From Onishia taeanensis (GTDB taxonomy: Bacteria; Pseudomonadota; Gammaproteobacteria; Pseudomonadales; Halomonadaceae), in assembly GCF_900100755.1 (NCBI RefSeq), contig NZ_FNCI01000005.1, positions 1 to 64,000 of the forward strand: a stretch of DNA of 64,000 nt. The letters run 5' to 3'. The notes under the pieces were generated by a model. That model ran no database searches, was not told where the DNA came from, and worked only from the letters and a program-made list of their open reading frames with translations. Positions 30,967 through 40,200 of the stretch are shown here, piece by piece. Position 1 is the first letter of the stretch; each line of letters opens with the position of its first letter. The translations under genes and the position numbers were made by a program.

Positions 30967-31656
30967 ATGAGCACCAAGACCGTCCTGATCGTCGATGACG
31001 AAGCCTCTATCCGCGAGATGATCGCCATCGCCCTGGAGATGGCCGACTATCAGGTCCTCGAGGCCGACAACGCCCAGACAGCGCATGCCATGGTCGTCGA
31101 TCATCAGCCCGACCTGCTGGTACTCGACTGGATGATGCCGGGCATCAGCGGTATCGAACTGGCCCGTCGCCTCAAGCGTGACGAAACCACCGCCGAACTG
31201 CCGATCATCCTGCTGACCGCTAAGGGCGAAGAAGACAACAAGATTCAGGGGCTCGAGGCCGGGGCGGATGACTACATCACCAAGCCTTTCTCGCCCCGCG
31301 AGCTGGTGGCCCGGCTCAAGGCGGTGCTGCGCCGCGCCACGCCCAAGGGCATCGAACAGGCGGTCGAGGTCGAAGGCCTGATGCTCGACCCGGCCAGCCA
31401 TCGCGTCAGCACCCACGGTGCGCCGCTGGATATCGGCCCCACCGAGTATCGTCTGCTGCAATTCTTCATGACCCACCCGGAGCGCGCCTATACCCGCAGT
31501 CAGCTGCTGGACCAGGTCTGGGGCGGCAATGTCTACGTCGAGGAGCGCACCGTCGATGTACACATCCGCCGCCTGCGCAAGGCTCTTGGCGAGGCACATC
31601 AACACCTGATTCAGACCGTGCGCGGCACGGGCTACCGCTTCTCTGCCAAGGGCTGA
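30967..31656 (+). CDS. phoB: Phosphate response regulator PhoB
   Basis: 229 residues, OmpR/PhoB family. Receiver domain with acidic cluster VDDEASIREM, phosphoacceptor Asp54 in VLDWMMPG, T in LLTAKG and K in YITKPFSPREL. Winged-helix domain (about 130-228) with LDIGPTEYRLLQFFMTHPERAYTRSQLLDQVWGG-type recognition region and VHIRRLRKAL. Binds Pho boxes to switch on phosphate-starvation genes. AGGAGG lies 8 bases before the ATG. Followed 7 bases later by phoR. Confidence 0.97.
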   Translation: MSTKTVLIVDDEASIREMIAIALEMADYQVLEADNAQTAHAMVVDHQPDLLVLDWMMPGISGIELARRLKRDETTAELPIILLTAKGEEDNKIQGLEAGADDYITKPFSPRELVARLKAVLRRATPKGIEQAVEVEGLMLDPASHRVSTHGAPLDIGPTEYRLLQFFMTHPERAYTRSQLLDQVWGGNVYVEERTVDVHIRRLRKALGEAHQHLIQTVRGTGYRFSAKG

Positions 31657-31663
31657 GCGATAG

Positions 31664-32968
31664 ATGAAACTCTGGTCCCTGGAATTCTGGCGGCTGGCCT
31701 GGCTGGCGGGTGTTCTGACCCTGGCGGGGCTGGTCTTCGATGCTCCCGGCCTGGGTCTGGCTCTGGGAGTCGGGATCTATCTAGTTTTCCATCTGCGCCA
31801 GCTACACGCCCTGCATCACTGGCTGACCCACTCGAGGCACGGTGACCCACCCGAGGCCAGCGGGATCTGGGGCGAGATCTTCGATCGCCTGCATCATCAT
31901 CAGAAAGCACAAGCCAAGACCCAGCAGCGCCTGCGCAGCACCCTGCAACGCATTCAGGATTCCTCGGAGGCGATGAGCGACAGCGTGGTGATGCTCGACC
32001 GCCGTGGCGATCTGGAATGGTGGAACAGCGCCGCCGAGACCATGCTGGGGTTGAAGACGCATCAGGACCGTGGCCAGCACATCACCAACCTGATCCGCGC
32101 CCCGCGCTTCGTTGAGTACTTCGACAAGCGCGCCTACGGCGAGCCGCTGACGCTGACCTCGCCGATCGACGACCGGCGTGTCCTGCAGTTCCAACTGACG
32201 CTCTATGGCGACGACGAGCGCCTGCTGATGGCCCGTGACATCACCCGCCTGCATCGCCTGGAGCAGATGCGCCGCGACTTCGTGGCCAACGTTTCCCATG
32301 AGCTGCGCACCCCGCTCACGGTGCTGACCGGCTACCTGGAGACCTATGCCGACCACGCCGAGCTCATGCCGCCGCGCCTGGCCCGCAGCCTGTCGCAGAT
32401 GCAGGGCCAGGCCAAGCGCATGCAGAATCTGGTCGATGATCTGCTGATGCTGTCGCGTCTGGAGATCGACCAGCCCAATGCGCACAACGAGCATGTCTCC
32501 GTGCCGCCCCTGCTGGAAGCGATCCAGCACGACGCCGAGTCACTGTCGGGCGGCCACCACCAGATCAGCCTCGACATCCAGTCGCAACAGGCATTGCGCG
32601 GCGACCCCAAGGAACTGCGCAGCGCCATCTCCAACCTGGCTTTCAACGCCGTGCGCTACAGCGGCGAGGGCTGCCATATCGTGCTGCGTTGGCGCGATCA
32701 TCCGGCGGGCGCTGCCCTGGAAATCGAAGACGACGGCGAAGGCATCGACCCGGTGCATATCCCTCGCCTCACTGAGCGTTTTTATCGGGTCGACAAGGGC
32801 CGCAGCACGGCCACCGGCGGCACCGGCCTGGGCCTGGCCATCGTCAAGCACGTACTGCTGCGCCACGACGCCCGACTGGAAATTTCCTCCTATCCCGACC
32901 AAGGGGCCGTGTTTCGCTGCGTATTCCCCCACAAGCGTATGGTCGAGGATCAAGCGGCTCACGCCTGA
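31664..32968 (+). CDS. phoR: Phosphate regulon sensor kinase PhoR
   Basis: 434 residues. Two N-terminal transmembrane segments (about 10-48), a DUF3329-type linker, a PAS domain (about 105-190; MLDRRGDLEWWNSAAETMLGL), then HisKA with His212 in FVANVSHELRTPL, and HATPase with NAVRYSGEG, EDDGEGI and TGGTGLGLAIVKHV. In known systems PhoR is held off by PstSCAB-PhoU when phosphate is ample. No pst genes are in this window. Co-transcribed with phoB. Confidence 0.97.
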   Translation: MKLWSLEFWRLAWLAGVLTLAGLVFDAPGLGLALGVGIYLVFHLRQLHALHHWLTHSRHGDPPEASGIWGEIFDRLHHHQKAQAKTQQRLRSTLQRIQDSSEAMSDSVVMLDRRGDLEWWNSAAETMLGLKTHQDRGQHITNLIRAPRFVEYFDKRAYGEPLTLTSPIDDRRVLQFQLTLYGDDERLLMARDITRLHRLEQMRRDFVANVSHELRTPLTVLTGYLETYADHAELMPPRLARSLSQMQGQAKRMQNLVDDLLMLSRLEIDQPNAHNEHVSVPPLLEAIQHDAESLSGGHHQISLDIQSQQALRGDPKELRSAISNLAFNAVRYSGEGCHIVLRWRDHPAGAALEIEDDGEGIDPVHIPRLTERFYRVDKGRSTATGGTGLGLAIVKHVLLRHDARLEISSYPDQGAVFRCVFPHKRMVEDQAAHA

Positions 32969-33002
32969 TGTGGCTGCCAGATCTAAACGCCGCCAGACCT
33001 AA

Positions 33003-33026
33003 AAAAGCCCCGCCAGCGGGGCTTTT
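33003..33026. terminator. Bidirectional terminator between phoR and cysZ
   Basis: AAAAGCCCC (33003-33011), 6-base loop, GGGGCTTTT (33018-33026). A tail of T follows on the plus side and the A-run gives T on the minus side, so it serves both convergent genes, phoR (+) and cysZ (-). Confidence 0.88.
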
Positions 33027-33089
33027 GGCGTCAGACCAGACGATACCGAGAGCTCACATCAAAGAAGTCCGCAGGTCTGGCCCTTGGGC

Positions 33090-33836
33090 TTAGCGACGGG
33101 TTGCGACCGCCGCGCCTGAGGCGTCAAGATCGCGATAGTGGCGATCCCACATCAGCACTGAGCCCGCCACGGCGCCGGGCAGCAGGAAGAGATTGGCCAA
33201 TGGAATCCAGGTCAGCAGCGTGACCCAGCCGCCGAAGGTCAGGGTCGGCCACCAGCGACGGCGCAGCCGGCGGCGCATATCGGCAAAACTGACGGCGTTG
33301 TTGTCCATCGGGTAGTCAAGGTAGGTGATGGCCATCACCCAGGCCGAGAACAGCAACCATAACGGCGGCGCCAGCAGGTTCACCGCCGGCACCCAGCTCA
33401 GCACAAACAACAGCGCCATGCGCGGCACGATATAGCCGAGCTTGACCAGCTCGCGGCCCAGGGCATCGACCCCGGTGCGCACCAGTCCGCGTTCGTCCTG
33501 GGGAGGACGGCCCGTCTGTTGCGCCTCGACCTTGGCCGCCAGAAAACCATAGAAGGGGGCGGCGATCAGGTGCGTGACCAGGGTGAAGCTGAAGAACACC
33601 ACCAGCACCAGGGTCACCACGAACAGCGGCCAGATCAGCCATTCGAGCCAATCAAGCCAGCCCGGCACCATCGTCATCCAGCCATCCAGCCAGCCGCCAA
33701 AATGACTCAGCACGAACTGGAGCCCGGCAACATAGACCACCAGGTTGACCAGCATCGGCACGAATACATAGCGTCTCAGGCCCGGGCTGAAGACCAGCCG
33801 CGTGCCTCGGATCAGCGCCGTCAGGGCGTTGAGCAT
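33090..33836 (-). CDS. cysZ: Sulfate transporter CysZ
   Basis: 248 residues, four to six hydrophobic segments. The family signature LVTHLIAAPFYGFLAAKVE is clear, with RELVKLGYIVPRMALLFVLSWVPAVNLLAPP and AWVMAITYLDYPMDNN. CysZ feeds sulfate to cysteine synthesis in E. coli. It stands alone on the minus strand between phoR and phoU, which are often closer together in relatives. Its promoter must lie in 33837-33955, together with the phoU terminator. Confidence 0.93.
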   Translation of the reverse strand: MLNALTALIRGTRLVFSPGLRRYVFVPMLVNLVVYVAGLQFVLSHFGGWLDGWMTMVPGWLDWLEWLIWPLFVVTLVLVVFFSFTLVTHLIAAPFYGFLAAKVEAQQTGRPPQDERGLVRTGVDALGRELVKLGYIVPRMALLFVLSWVPAVNLLAPPLWLLFSAWVMAITYLDYPMDNNAVSFADMRRRLRRRWWPTLTFGGWVTLLTWIPLANLFLLPGAVAGSVLMWDRHYRDLDASGAAVATRR

Positions 33837-33899
33837 TCTTTCGCCACTCCTTGTCTCGGGCTAGGGTTCATTCGATTCAAACATCATAGATAAAACAAC

Positions 33900-33920
33900 G
33901 CCGCCGCTGAAAGCGGCGGC
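33900..33920 (-). terminator. Terminator after phoU
   Basis: GCCGCCGCT (33900-33908), loop GAA, AGCGGCGGC (33912-33920). Read on the minus strand it is followed by GTTGTTTTATC, giving a usable U-tract 35 bases beyond the phoU stop. Confidence 0.85.
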
Positions 33921-33955
33921 GATGTAAGCACTTGATGCCGCCGAAGCGGCCCTGA

Positions 33956-34684
33956 TCAATTACGCTGCTTGAGCGCTTCCTCGTCAAGATCATCCGGATC
34001 GATATGGCGAATATCCAAGCCCTTGACCAGGTAGATGACGTACTCGGCCAGGTTGTTGGCATGATCGCCGATGCGTTCCAGGGCGCGCAGTACCCACATC
34101 ACGCTCAGCACCGAGGTGATGGAGCGAGGATCTTCCATCATGAAGGTCATCAGCGAGCGCATCGCGGTGGTGTACTCGCTGTCGACGGCCTCGTCCTCAT
34201 GGACCACCTTGAGCGCCAGGTCGATGTCGAAGCGGGCAAAGCTGGTCAGTGAATCACGCACCATGTTGCGCACGCGCTCGCTGATATGACGCACCTCGAC
34301 GAAGCCTTTCTTGCCGTTGTCCGACTCACTCAGCGTCAGAGCGTTGCGCGCAATCTTGGTGGCCTCGTCACCAATGCGCTCGAGGTCGGACACGGCACGG
34401 GTGACCGCCATCACCAGGCGCAGGTCGGAGGCCGCCGGCTGGCGCCGTGCCAGCACGCGTGTGCACTCCTCGTCGATCTTGATCTGCATGTCGTTGACGG
34501 TCCGGTCCTGATCGGAAACCTGTCTTGCTAGGCTCGAGTCGCCCTCGATCAGGGCAATGACAGCATCCTGAACCTGTTTCTCGACCAGGCCGCCCATGGC
34601 CATCAGGTGATTCTTGAGATCTTCGAGCTCATGGTTGAACTGGCGGGAAATATGCTGGCTGTGGGTATCGCTGGTGATATCCAT
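33956..34684 (-). CDS. phoU: Phosphate signalling protein PhoU
   Basis: 242 residues, two PhoU three-helix repeats. N-terminal HISRQFNHELEDLKNHLMAMGGLVEKQV, then LRLVMAVTRAVSDLERIGDEATKIAR, and the second repeat ending VLRALERIGDHANNLAEYVIYLVKG. The E/DxxxD metal-cluster motifs are intact in both. It couples phosphate transport to PhoR inhibition. The ATG at 34684 has AAGGAG about 8 bases upstream. It is transcribed away from phoBR, with cysZ downstream. Confidence 0.96.
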   Translation of the reverse strand: MDITSDTHSQHISRQFNHELEDLKNHLMAMGGLVEKQVQDAVIALIEGDSSLARQVSDQDRTVNDMQIKIDEECTRVLARRQPAASDLRLVMAVTRAVSDLERIGDEATKIARNALTLSESDNGKKGFVEVRHISERVRNMVRDSLTSFARFDIDLALKVVHEDEAVDSEYTTAMRSLMTFMMEDPRSITSVLSVMWVLRALERIGDHANNLAEYVIYLVKGLDIRHIDPDDLDEEALKQRN

Positions 34685-34979
34685 GGTGACACTCCTTGAG
34701 GACGCGCGGCATCTCCTTGCGCCCAATATCGTATGCTCGGATCCGCGCGAACCGCGGTACTGAAAGCCCTGCCACTGGCGAATGCGTCAGGGTGTCATAG
34801 CGTGCCTTGGTATCATGACGCAAACAGGTTGCAATACGATGACGGCAGGCTCCCTCCCCTGGGTGGTGACGCCAGGGGCCGGCGGTTATGATGACAGCGC
34901 CGGCCGCGCCCAGCGTGGGCCATCCTTGCGTGCATTTTACTACACCTTTGACAACAACAAGCCCACTGGAAACGCCGCC
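34685..34979. other. Divergent promoter region between phoU and the thioesterase gene
   Basis: 295 bases between two divergently transcribed genes. I found no Pho box, strong dyad or ribosome-linked small ORF. An open frame from 34782 runs into the thioesterase gene but its extra residues do not look conserved. Both promoters should be here. Confidence 0.4.
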
Positions 34980-35387
34980 ATGACCGATATCGATGACGTT
35001 CCCGCACCTCAGGGCCAATTGACCCTAAAATTGCTCGCCACCCGCCAGGACACCAATCTTTATGGCGACATTCCCGGCGGCTGGCTGGTCAGCCACATGG
35101 ACCAGGCCGCCGAGCTGGCCGCGGGTCGCATCGCCCACGGCCGCACCGCCACGGTGGCCATCGAGGCCATGGACTTCCTGTGCCCAGTACGCGAGGGCTC
35201 GGTGGTCAATATCTTCACCGAACTGCGTGAAATCGGCCGCAGTTCGATCAAGATCAACGTCGAGGTGTGGAGCCGTCCGCCCCACGAGCGCAACCCCGAT
35301 GAGCTTCACAAGGTGACCGAGGCGCGTTTCGTGATGGTGGCGATGGATGACAACGGCCGCATACGCGCGGTGCCCGACGGCCGTTGA
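34980..35387 (+). CDS. Acyl-CoA thioesterase, YciA-like hotdog protein
   Basis: 135 residues, single hotdog domain. GQLTLKLLATRQDTNLYGDIPGGWLVSHMDQAA contains the catalytic-loop Asp/Asn context of the YciA/cytosolic acyl-CoA thioesterase group. VAIEAMDFLCPVREGSVVNIFTELREIGRSSIKINVEVWS matches the family core. It should hydrolyse acyl-CoA to free acid and CoA; chain-length preference is unknown. The ATG at 34980 fits the family N-terminus better than the upstream frame extension. Confidence 0.88.
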   Translation: MTDIDDVPAPQGQLTLKLLATRQDTNLYGDIPGGWLVSHMDQAAELAAGRIAHGRTATVAIEAMDFLCPVREGSVVNIFTELREIGRSSIKINVEVWSRPPHERNPDELHKVTEARFVMVAMDDNGRIRAVPDGR

Positions 35388-35407
35388 TCCAAGACAGCGG
35401 CAGTGGA

Positions 35408-36508
35408 TCAGCCGCTGACCAGCTCCCGCGTTTTCAGATAGGCAAACTCACCGACATCACTGAACGGCCGCACCAGCGACTGGAAGTCGCGGTAAGACTC
35501 GAGGATCCTCCGGGAGTCTTCGTCGGCCTCGGTCTGTTTCGCCAGGACTTCCTGCGATGACGCATAGAGCGCCTCGATCACCTCATCGGGGAATTGACGC
35601 AGTTTTACGCCGTGGTCGTCGACCAGCGTTTTCAACGCCTCGGCATTACGCAGCGTGAATTCGTCGATCATCGCCAGGTTGGCGGAACGTGCGGCTTCCG
35701 TGACCACCACCTTGAGATCATCCGGCAGCGCCTGCCAGGCATCCAGGTTGACGGTACCCTCGAGAATCGCACTGGGTTCGTTCCAGGCCGAGGTGTAGTA
35801 GTAGTCGGCGACCTGATGCAGGCCAAAGGCCAGATCGTTGTAGGGCCCCACCCAGTCCGCAGCGTCCAATACGCCGGTCTGCATCGAGGTAAATATCTCG
35901 CCCCCCGGCATATTGAGGGTGGTCACGCCGATGCCGTTCATGGCCTCGCCGGCAAGACCCGGCAGGCGCAGCTTGAGGCCCTGCATGTCCTCGAGCGAAT
36001 TGATTTCGCGCTTGAACCAGCCCGCCATCTGGGTGCCGGTGTTGCCGACGGCGAAGGGCTTGAGGTTGTACTTGGCATAGAGCGCATCCCAGAGTGCCTG
36101 CCCTTCTCCCTGGTACAGCCAGGAGTTGGTTTCCTGAGTGGTCATGCCGAAGGGCACGGCGGTGAACATCTGCGCCGCCGGCACCTTGCCCCGCCAGTAG
36201 TAAGAGGCCGAGTGGCCCATCTGGGCGGTGCCTGACGAGACCGCATCGAACACTTCCAATGCCGGAACCAGCTCGCCGGCCCCATAGACGTCGACGCGCA
36301 TGCGCCCACCGGACAGTTCACCGATACGCTTGGCGAAATCGTTGGCGCCGGTCCCCAGGGCGGGGAAGTTCTTCGGCCAGGAGGTGACCATTTTCCAGGT
36401 AATGGTCTCTTCAGCGCGAGCAGTGGAAACGAAAGGCGCCGCGGCAATGCCGGCGGCACCGGCGCCCAGGGCGGTAAGGAAGTGACGACGATGAAGGGGG
36501 CGTGACAT
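35408..36508 (-). CDS. TRAP transporter substrate-binding protein with Tat-type signal
   Basis: 366 residues, DctP/TakP family. The N-terminus HRRHFLTALGAGAAGIAAAPF with a following ARA cleavage context looks like a twin-arginine signal. The mature part has ITWKMVTSWPKNFPALGTGA, LKLRLPGLAGEAMNGIGVTTLNMPGGEIFTSMQTGVLDAADWVGPYNDLAFG and the ESYRDFQSL end, as in TakP-like binders of 2-oxo acids. The DctQ/DctM membrane partners are not adjacent. The ATG at 36508 directly precedes the signal; the longer frame to 36643 is not conserved. Confidence 0.88.
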   Translation of the reverse strand: MSRPLHRRHFLTALGAGAAGIAAAPFVSTARAEETITWKMVTSWPKNFPALGTGANDFAKRIGELSGGRMRVDVYGAGELVPALEVFDAVSSGTAQMGHSASYYWRGKVPAAQMFTAVPFGMTTQETNSWLYQGEGQALWDALYAKYNLKPFAVGNTGTQMAGWFKREINSLEDMQGLKLRLPGLAGEAMNGIGVTTLNMPGGEIFTSMQTGVLDAADWVGPYNDLAFGLHQVADYYYTSAWNEPSAILEGTVNLDAWQALPDDLKVVVTEAARSANLAMIDEFTLRNAEALKTLVDDHGVKLRQFPDEVIEALYASSQEVLAKQTEADEDSRRILESYRDFQSLVRPFSDVGEFAYLKTRELVSG

Positions 36509-36678
36509 GAAGAAGTCGGCTCCGGTTGGCGGATTATCGGTATGGTTTGCTGGTGTCCGCCCCAAAGTATGCTTGAGGCCCGAATTGCCGGGCAAGCTCG
36601 ACGCTCGTCTACCCGGCATGGCGCACTTTTCTTGAACGGGCATCTGCCTGCCCTTGCCCGCCTGGTGTCATGGTTCGC

Positions 36679-38874
36679 TTAGAGCGGCGTCAGCTTGGCA
36701 AACCCCAGCACCAGCCACTTGTCGCCTTCGCCCTCGAAGCTGACCTGCACTCGGGCGCGCTCGCCTTGCCCCTCGGCGTTGAGGATGACCCCTTCGCCGA
36801 ATACCGGGTGGCTGACCCGCTGCCCAAGCGACAGGGAAGGCAGGTCGTCGCCGCCATCAACCGACGACTGGGAGGGGGCATGCCCGGCGGTCACCGGACG
36901 CGAGATCTGGCCGCGCAGACGCACTTCCTCAAGATACTCCGCCGGAATTTCGCGCAGAAAACGTGACGGCCGCTGGAAGGTTTCCTTGCCATGCAGGCGA
37001 CGCAGCTCGGCGTGAGTCAGGTAGAGCTTGGTCATCGCCCGTGTCAGGCCCACGTAACACAGCCGGCGCTCCTCTTCGAGGCGGCCAGGCTCTTCCATCG
37101 ACATCTTGTGCGGGAAGAGGCCCTCCTCGACGCCGGCGATGAAGACCACCGGAAACTCGAGGCCCTTGGCCGAGTGCAGGGTCATCAACTGCACGCAGTC
37201 TTCGAAGTCATCGGCCTCGTGGTCGCCGGCATTGAGCGCCGCCTCGGCGAGGAAAGGCTCCATGGCAGCGGCGCCCTCGCCGACCTCCTGGCCGTTCAGT
37301 GCATCGCCCTGGGTAAAGGCACGGGCGGCGTTGACCAGCTCGTCGAGGTTCTCGACCCGCGCTTGCCCCTTCTCACCCTTCTCGCTGCGGTGATGCTCGA
37401 CCAGTCCCGATTGCTGGGTGACGTGGGTGATAATCTCGTGCAGCGCCATGCCGGCGGTGTCGTTGTCGAAGCGTTCGATCAGTTCCGCGAAGGCGCGCAC
37501 CGCATTGCCGGCGCGGCCCTTGAGGGTGGCGTCCGCGAGGCAATCGTGCAGCGCCTGCCAAAGGGAAACGTTGGTCACTCGCGCCCGTTCGCGAAGGATC
37601 TCCACGGTACGAGTGCCAATGCCCCGAGCCGGGACGTTGATCACCCGCTCCAGCGACGCATCGTCTTCCCGGTTCAGCAGCAGCCGCAGGTAGGCCAGGG
37701 CATTCTTGATCTCCAGCCGCTCATAGAAACGCTGGCCGCCGTAAATGCGGTACGGCATGCCCTGGCGGATCAGGGTCTCCTCGAGCACCCGCGACTGAGC
37801 GTTGGAGCGATACAGGATGGCGATCTCGCGCCGCGCGGTGCCTTCCTTCACCTGTGAGGCGATGGTATCGACGATGTAGCGCGCTTCGTCCAGATCATTG
37901 AAGCCGGCATAGAGCGAAATCGGCTCGCCGCGGTCGCCGTCGGTCCACAGCTCCTTGCCCATGCGCCCGGTGTTCTGGCTGATCAGGGCGTTGGCCGCCT
38001 CGAGGATGGCGCTGGTCGAGCGATAATTCTGCTCCAGGCGCACCGTCTTGGTGTCCTTGAACTCCTCTTCGAAGCGGCGGATGTTTTCGACCCGGGCGCC
38101 GCGCCAGCCATAGATCGACTGGTCGTCGTCGCCGACTACCGTGATGCCGGCCTGTTCGCCGGTGAGCAGCTTGAGCCAGGCGTACTGCAGGGTGTTGGTG
38201 TCCTGGAACTCATCGACCAGCACATGGGCGAAGCGCTCCCGGTAGTGGGCGAGCAGCGCCGGGTTATCGCGCAGAAGCTCCAGGCTTCGCAGCAGCAGTT
38301 CGCCGAAATCGACCAGGCCGCCGCGCTCGCAGGTCAGCTGATAGCGCTCGTAGAGCTCGACCATCTGGCCGAGATAGGCATCGCCATGGGTCTGCACCTG
38401 ATGGGGGCGCAGGCCTTCTTCCTTGCAGCCGGAGATGAAGTACTGCACCTGGCGCGGCGGGAAGCGCTCGTCATCGATGTTGTGGTCCTTGAGCAGACGC
38501 TTGACCAGGCGCAGCTGATCGTCGCTGTCGAGGATCTGGAAGTGTTGCGGCAGCCGCGCATCCTGCCAGTGGGTGCGCAGCAGGCGATGAGCGATGGAGT
38601 GAAAGGTGCCGACCCAGACATTGCGCAGCGACTGACCGAGCAGGGCTTCCAGTCGGGTGCGCATCTCCCGAGCCGCCTTGTTGGTGAAGGTCACGGCGAG
38701 AATCGCATAGGGCGACAGGCCCTCGGTGCGCATTAGCCAGGCGATTCGATGCACCAGCACCCGGGTCTTGCCCGAGCCGGCACCCGCCAGCACCAGCATG
38801 TTGCCCTGGGGGGCACTGACGGCCTCACGCTGGGCCGCGTTGAGGTGATCGAGAATCGCCGTGACGTCATCCAT
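36679..38874 (-). CDS. uvrD: DNA helicase II UvrD
   Basis: 731 residues, superfamily 1A 3'-to-5' helicase for mismatch and nucleotide excision repair. Starts MDDVTAILDHLNAAQREAVSAP. Walker A AGAGSGKT (about 30-37), TFTNKAAREMR, DEFQDTN, VGDDDQSIYGWRGA, EQNYRST, LMTLHSAKGLEFPVVF and CYVGLTRAM are all present, and the C-terminal Tudor-like part reads GQRVSHPVFGEGVILNAEG..WLVLGFAKLTPL. Full length for the family. No clear Shine-Dalgarno before the ATG. It lies upstream, on the same strand, of the TRAP binding-protein gene. Confidence 0.97.
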   Translation of the reverse strand: MDDVTAILDHLNAAQREAVSAPQGNMLVLAGAGSGKTRVLVHRIAWLMRTEGLSPYAILAVTFTNKAAREMRTRLEALLGQSLRNVWVGTFHSIAHRLLRTHWQDARLPQHFQILDSDDQLRLVKRLLKDHNIDDERFPPRQVQYFISGCKEEGLRPHQVQTHGDAYLGQMVELYERYQLTCERGGLVDFGELLLRSLELLRDNPALLAHYRERFAHVLVDEFQDTNTLQYAWLKLLTGEQAGITVVGDDDQSIYGWRGARVENIRRFEEEFKDTKTVRLEQNYRSTSAILEAANALISQNTGRMGKELWTDGDRGEPISLYAGFNDLDEARYIVDTIASQVKEGTARREIAILYRSNAQSRVLEETLIRQGMPYRIYGGQRFYERLEIKNALAYLRLLLNREDDASLERVINVPARGIGTRTVEILRERARVTNVSLWQALHDCLADATLKGRAGNAVRAFAELIERFDNDTAGMALHEIITHVTQQSGLVEHHRSEKGEKGQARVENLDELVNAARAFTQGDALNGQEVGEGAAAMEPFLAEAALNAGDHEADDFEDCVQLMTLHSAKGLEFPVVFIAGVEEGLFPHKMSMEEPGRLEEERRLCYVGLTRAMTKLYLTHAELRRLHGKETFQRPSRFLREIPAEYLEEVRLRGQISRPVTAGHAPSQSSVDGGDDLPSLSLGQRVSHPVFGEGVILNAEGQGERARVQVSFEGEGDKWLVLGFAKLTPL

Positions 38875-39005
38875 AGCGGGGCACTTCGGGTCGAAAAATG
38901 GACGCCTAGCTTAGCATAATCAGGCCCTGGGGCGGGCCGTCTGCCGGCGCAGCTGCCATGCTTCTCAGGAGGCCAACATGAGGCCAACACCGCCCGGGCA
39001 CGCCG

Positions 39006-39893
39006 CTAGTCTTGGGGGGCGTCATTCTCGCCCGGCTCATCCTCTTGCTCGGGAAAGCGCAGCGGGTTGAGGCTCTTCTTGACCGCCTTGAGCTGCTCGG
39101 CGAGCTTGGGCCCTCGGGTCTTGGCCACCCCCACCGCCAGCACGTCGATCAGCACCAGATGGGCGATGCGCGAACTCATCGGCGTATAGATCTCGGTGTC
39201 CTCGTGGACATCGATATACAGCGGCATGCTGACCTCGTCGGCCAGCGGCGAGTGGCTGGGACACAGGCCGATCACCGTGGCCCCCACCGCACGGGCTCGC
39301 CTGACGCTATCCACCAGCGCCCGGGTGCGCCCGGTCTGGGAGATCGCTACCACCACATCGCCCTTCTTGAGCGTCGCGGCGGACATGTTCTGCATATGCG
39401 GGTCGGTATAGGCCGCTGTGGATATCTGCAGGCGGAAGAACTTGTGCTGAGCATCGGCGGCCACCGCACCGGAAGCGCCAAAGCCATAGAACTCGACCCG
39501 GTTGGCCATGGCCAGCGCATTGATGGCGTCATTCAGCGCCTCGTTGTCCATCCGGTCGCGCACCGACAACAGGGTGCCCACGGTGGAATCAAAAATGCTG
39601 TGAGAAAACTCGGCGACGCTGTCGCTGTCGTTCATCGAGAACTGGGCAAACTGGCTGCCAGAGGCCAGCATCTGCGCCAGCTTGAGCTTGAAGTCCTGAA
39701 AGCCGTTGCAGCCCAGCGCGCGGCAAAAACGCACCACCGTAGGCTCGCTGACCTTGGCCTCGGTGGCCAGGTCGACGATGCGCATGTGGATCACTTCGTC
39801 TGGATTGCGCAGCACGAAGCGCGCCACCTTCTGCTCGGAGCGGCGAAAGTGCTCCATGCGATTTCTCAATTCATCGAATAGGGCACGGCTCAC
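39006..39893 (-). CDS. hexR: HexR, RpiR-family regulator of central carbon metabolism
   Basis: 295 residues. N-terminal helix-turn-helix domain (about 1-77; KVSEPTVVRFCRALGCNGFQDFKLKLAQ) and a SIS sugar-phosphate domain (about 120-260; VEFYGFGASGAVAADAQHKFFRL, VVVAISQTGRTRALVDSVRRA). The length and sequence match HexR, which represses Entner-Doudoroff and glucose genes until it binds 2-keto-3-deoxy-6-phosphogluconate. The start is GTG at 39893; AAGGAG lies 7 bases upstream. Four DnaA-box-like 9-mers lie in its promoter region. Confidence 0.9.
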   Translation of the reverse strand: MSRALFDELRNRMEHFRRSEQKVARFVLRNPDEVIHMRIVDLATEAKVSEPTVVRFCRALGCNGFQDFKLKLAQMLASGSQFAQFSMNDSDSVAEFSHSIFDSTVGTLLSVRDRMDNEALNDAINALAMANRVEFYGFGASGAVAADAQHKFFRLQISTAAYTDPHMQNMSAATLKKGDVVVAISQTGRTRALVDSVRRARAVGATVIGLCPSHSPLADEVSMPLYIDVHEDTEIYTPMSSRIAHLVLIDVLAVGVAKTRGPKLAEQLKAVKKSLNPLRFPEQEDEPGENDAPQD

Positions 39894-39913
39894 GGAAAGC
39901 TCCTTGGCAGGGG

Positions 39914-39971
39914 TGTGGATAAGTCAGGTGATAATACCTGTGGGTATGGCTGTGGGTAACAGTGTGGATAG
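39914..39971 (-). promoter_or_regulatory. Cluster of four DnaA-box-like 9-mers upstream of hexR
   Basis: TGTGGATAA (39914-39922, a perfect DnaA box on the minus strand), TGTGGGTAT (39939-39947), TGTGGGTAA (39951-39959) and TGTGGATAG (39963-39971). The last three start exactly 12 bases apart and the first 25 bases earlier. They lie 20-80 bases before the hexR start. A role in DnaA binding is inference; they could also be a decayed 12-bp tandem repeat. No gene lies in 39894-40200. Confidence 0.5.
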
Positions 39972-40200
39972 TACGTGTCGCAAAAGCGACTCTGGGTAAA
40001 GAACCGATAGCCGACAGGCATTTCCCCTTCACTCCAGTATGCCCCAGCACGAGGGGCTGATGACATTCCTGCGCTACGCGTTTCTTTAGCGTTGAACGTC
40101 ATCATTCTGTCAAGTGGGTTATAGTAAAAGGACGGTGCCAGTCGCAGGACAGCACTCATCGGGCGGCTGGCGCCATCATCGCCCGTCAGGAGAGTCGATC

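Noticed and set aside
39914-39971. Chromosome origin
   Set aside because: DnaA-like boxes are present, but there is no dnaA, dnaN or gidA neighbour and no clear AT-rich unwinding element.
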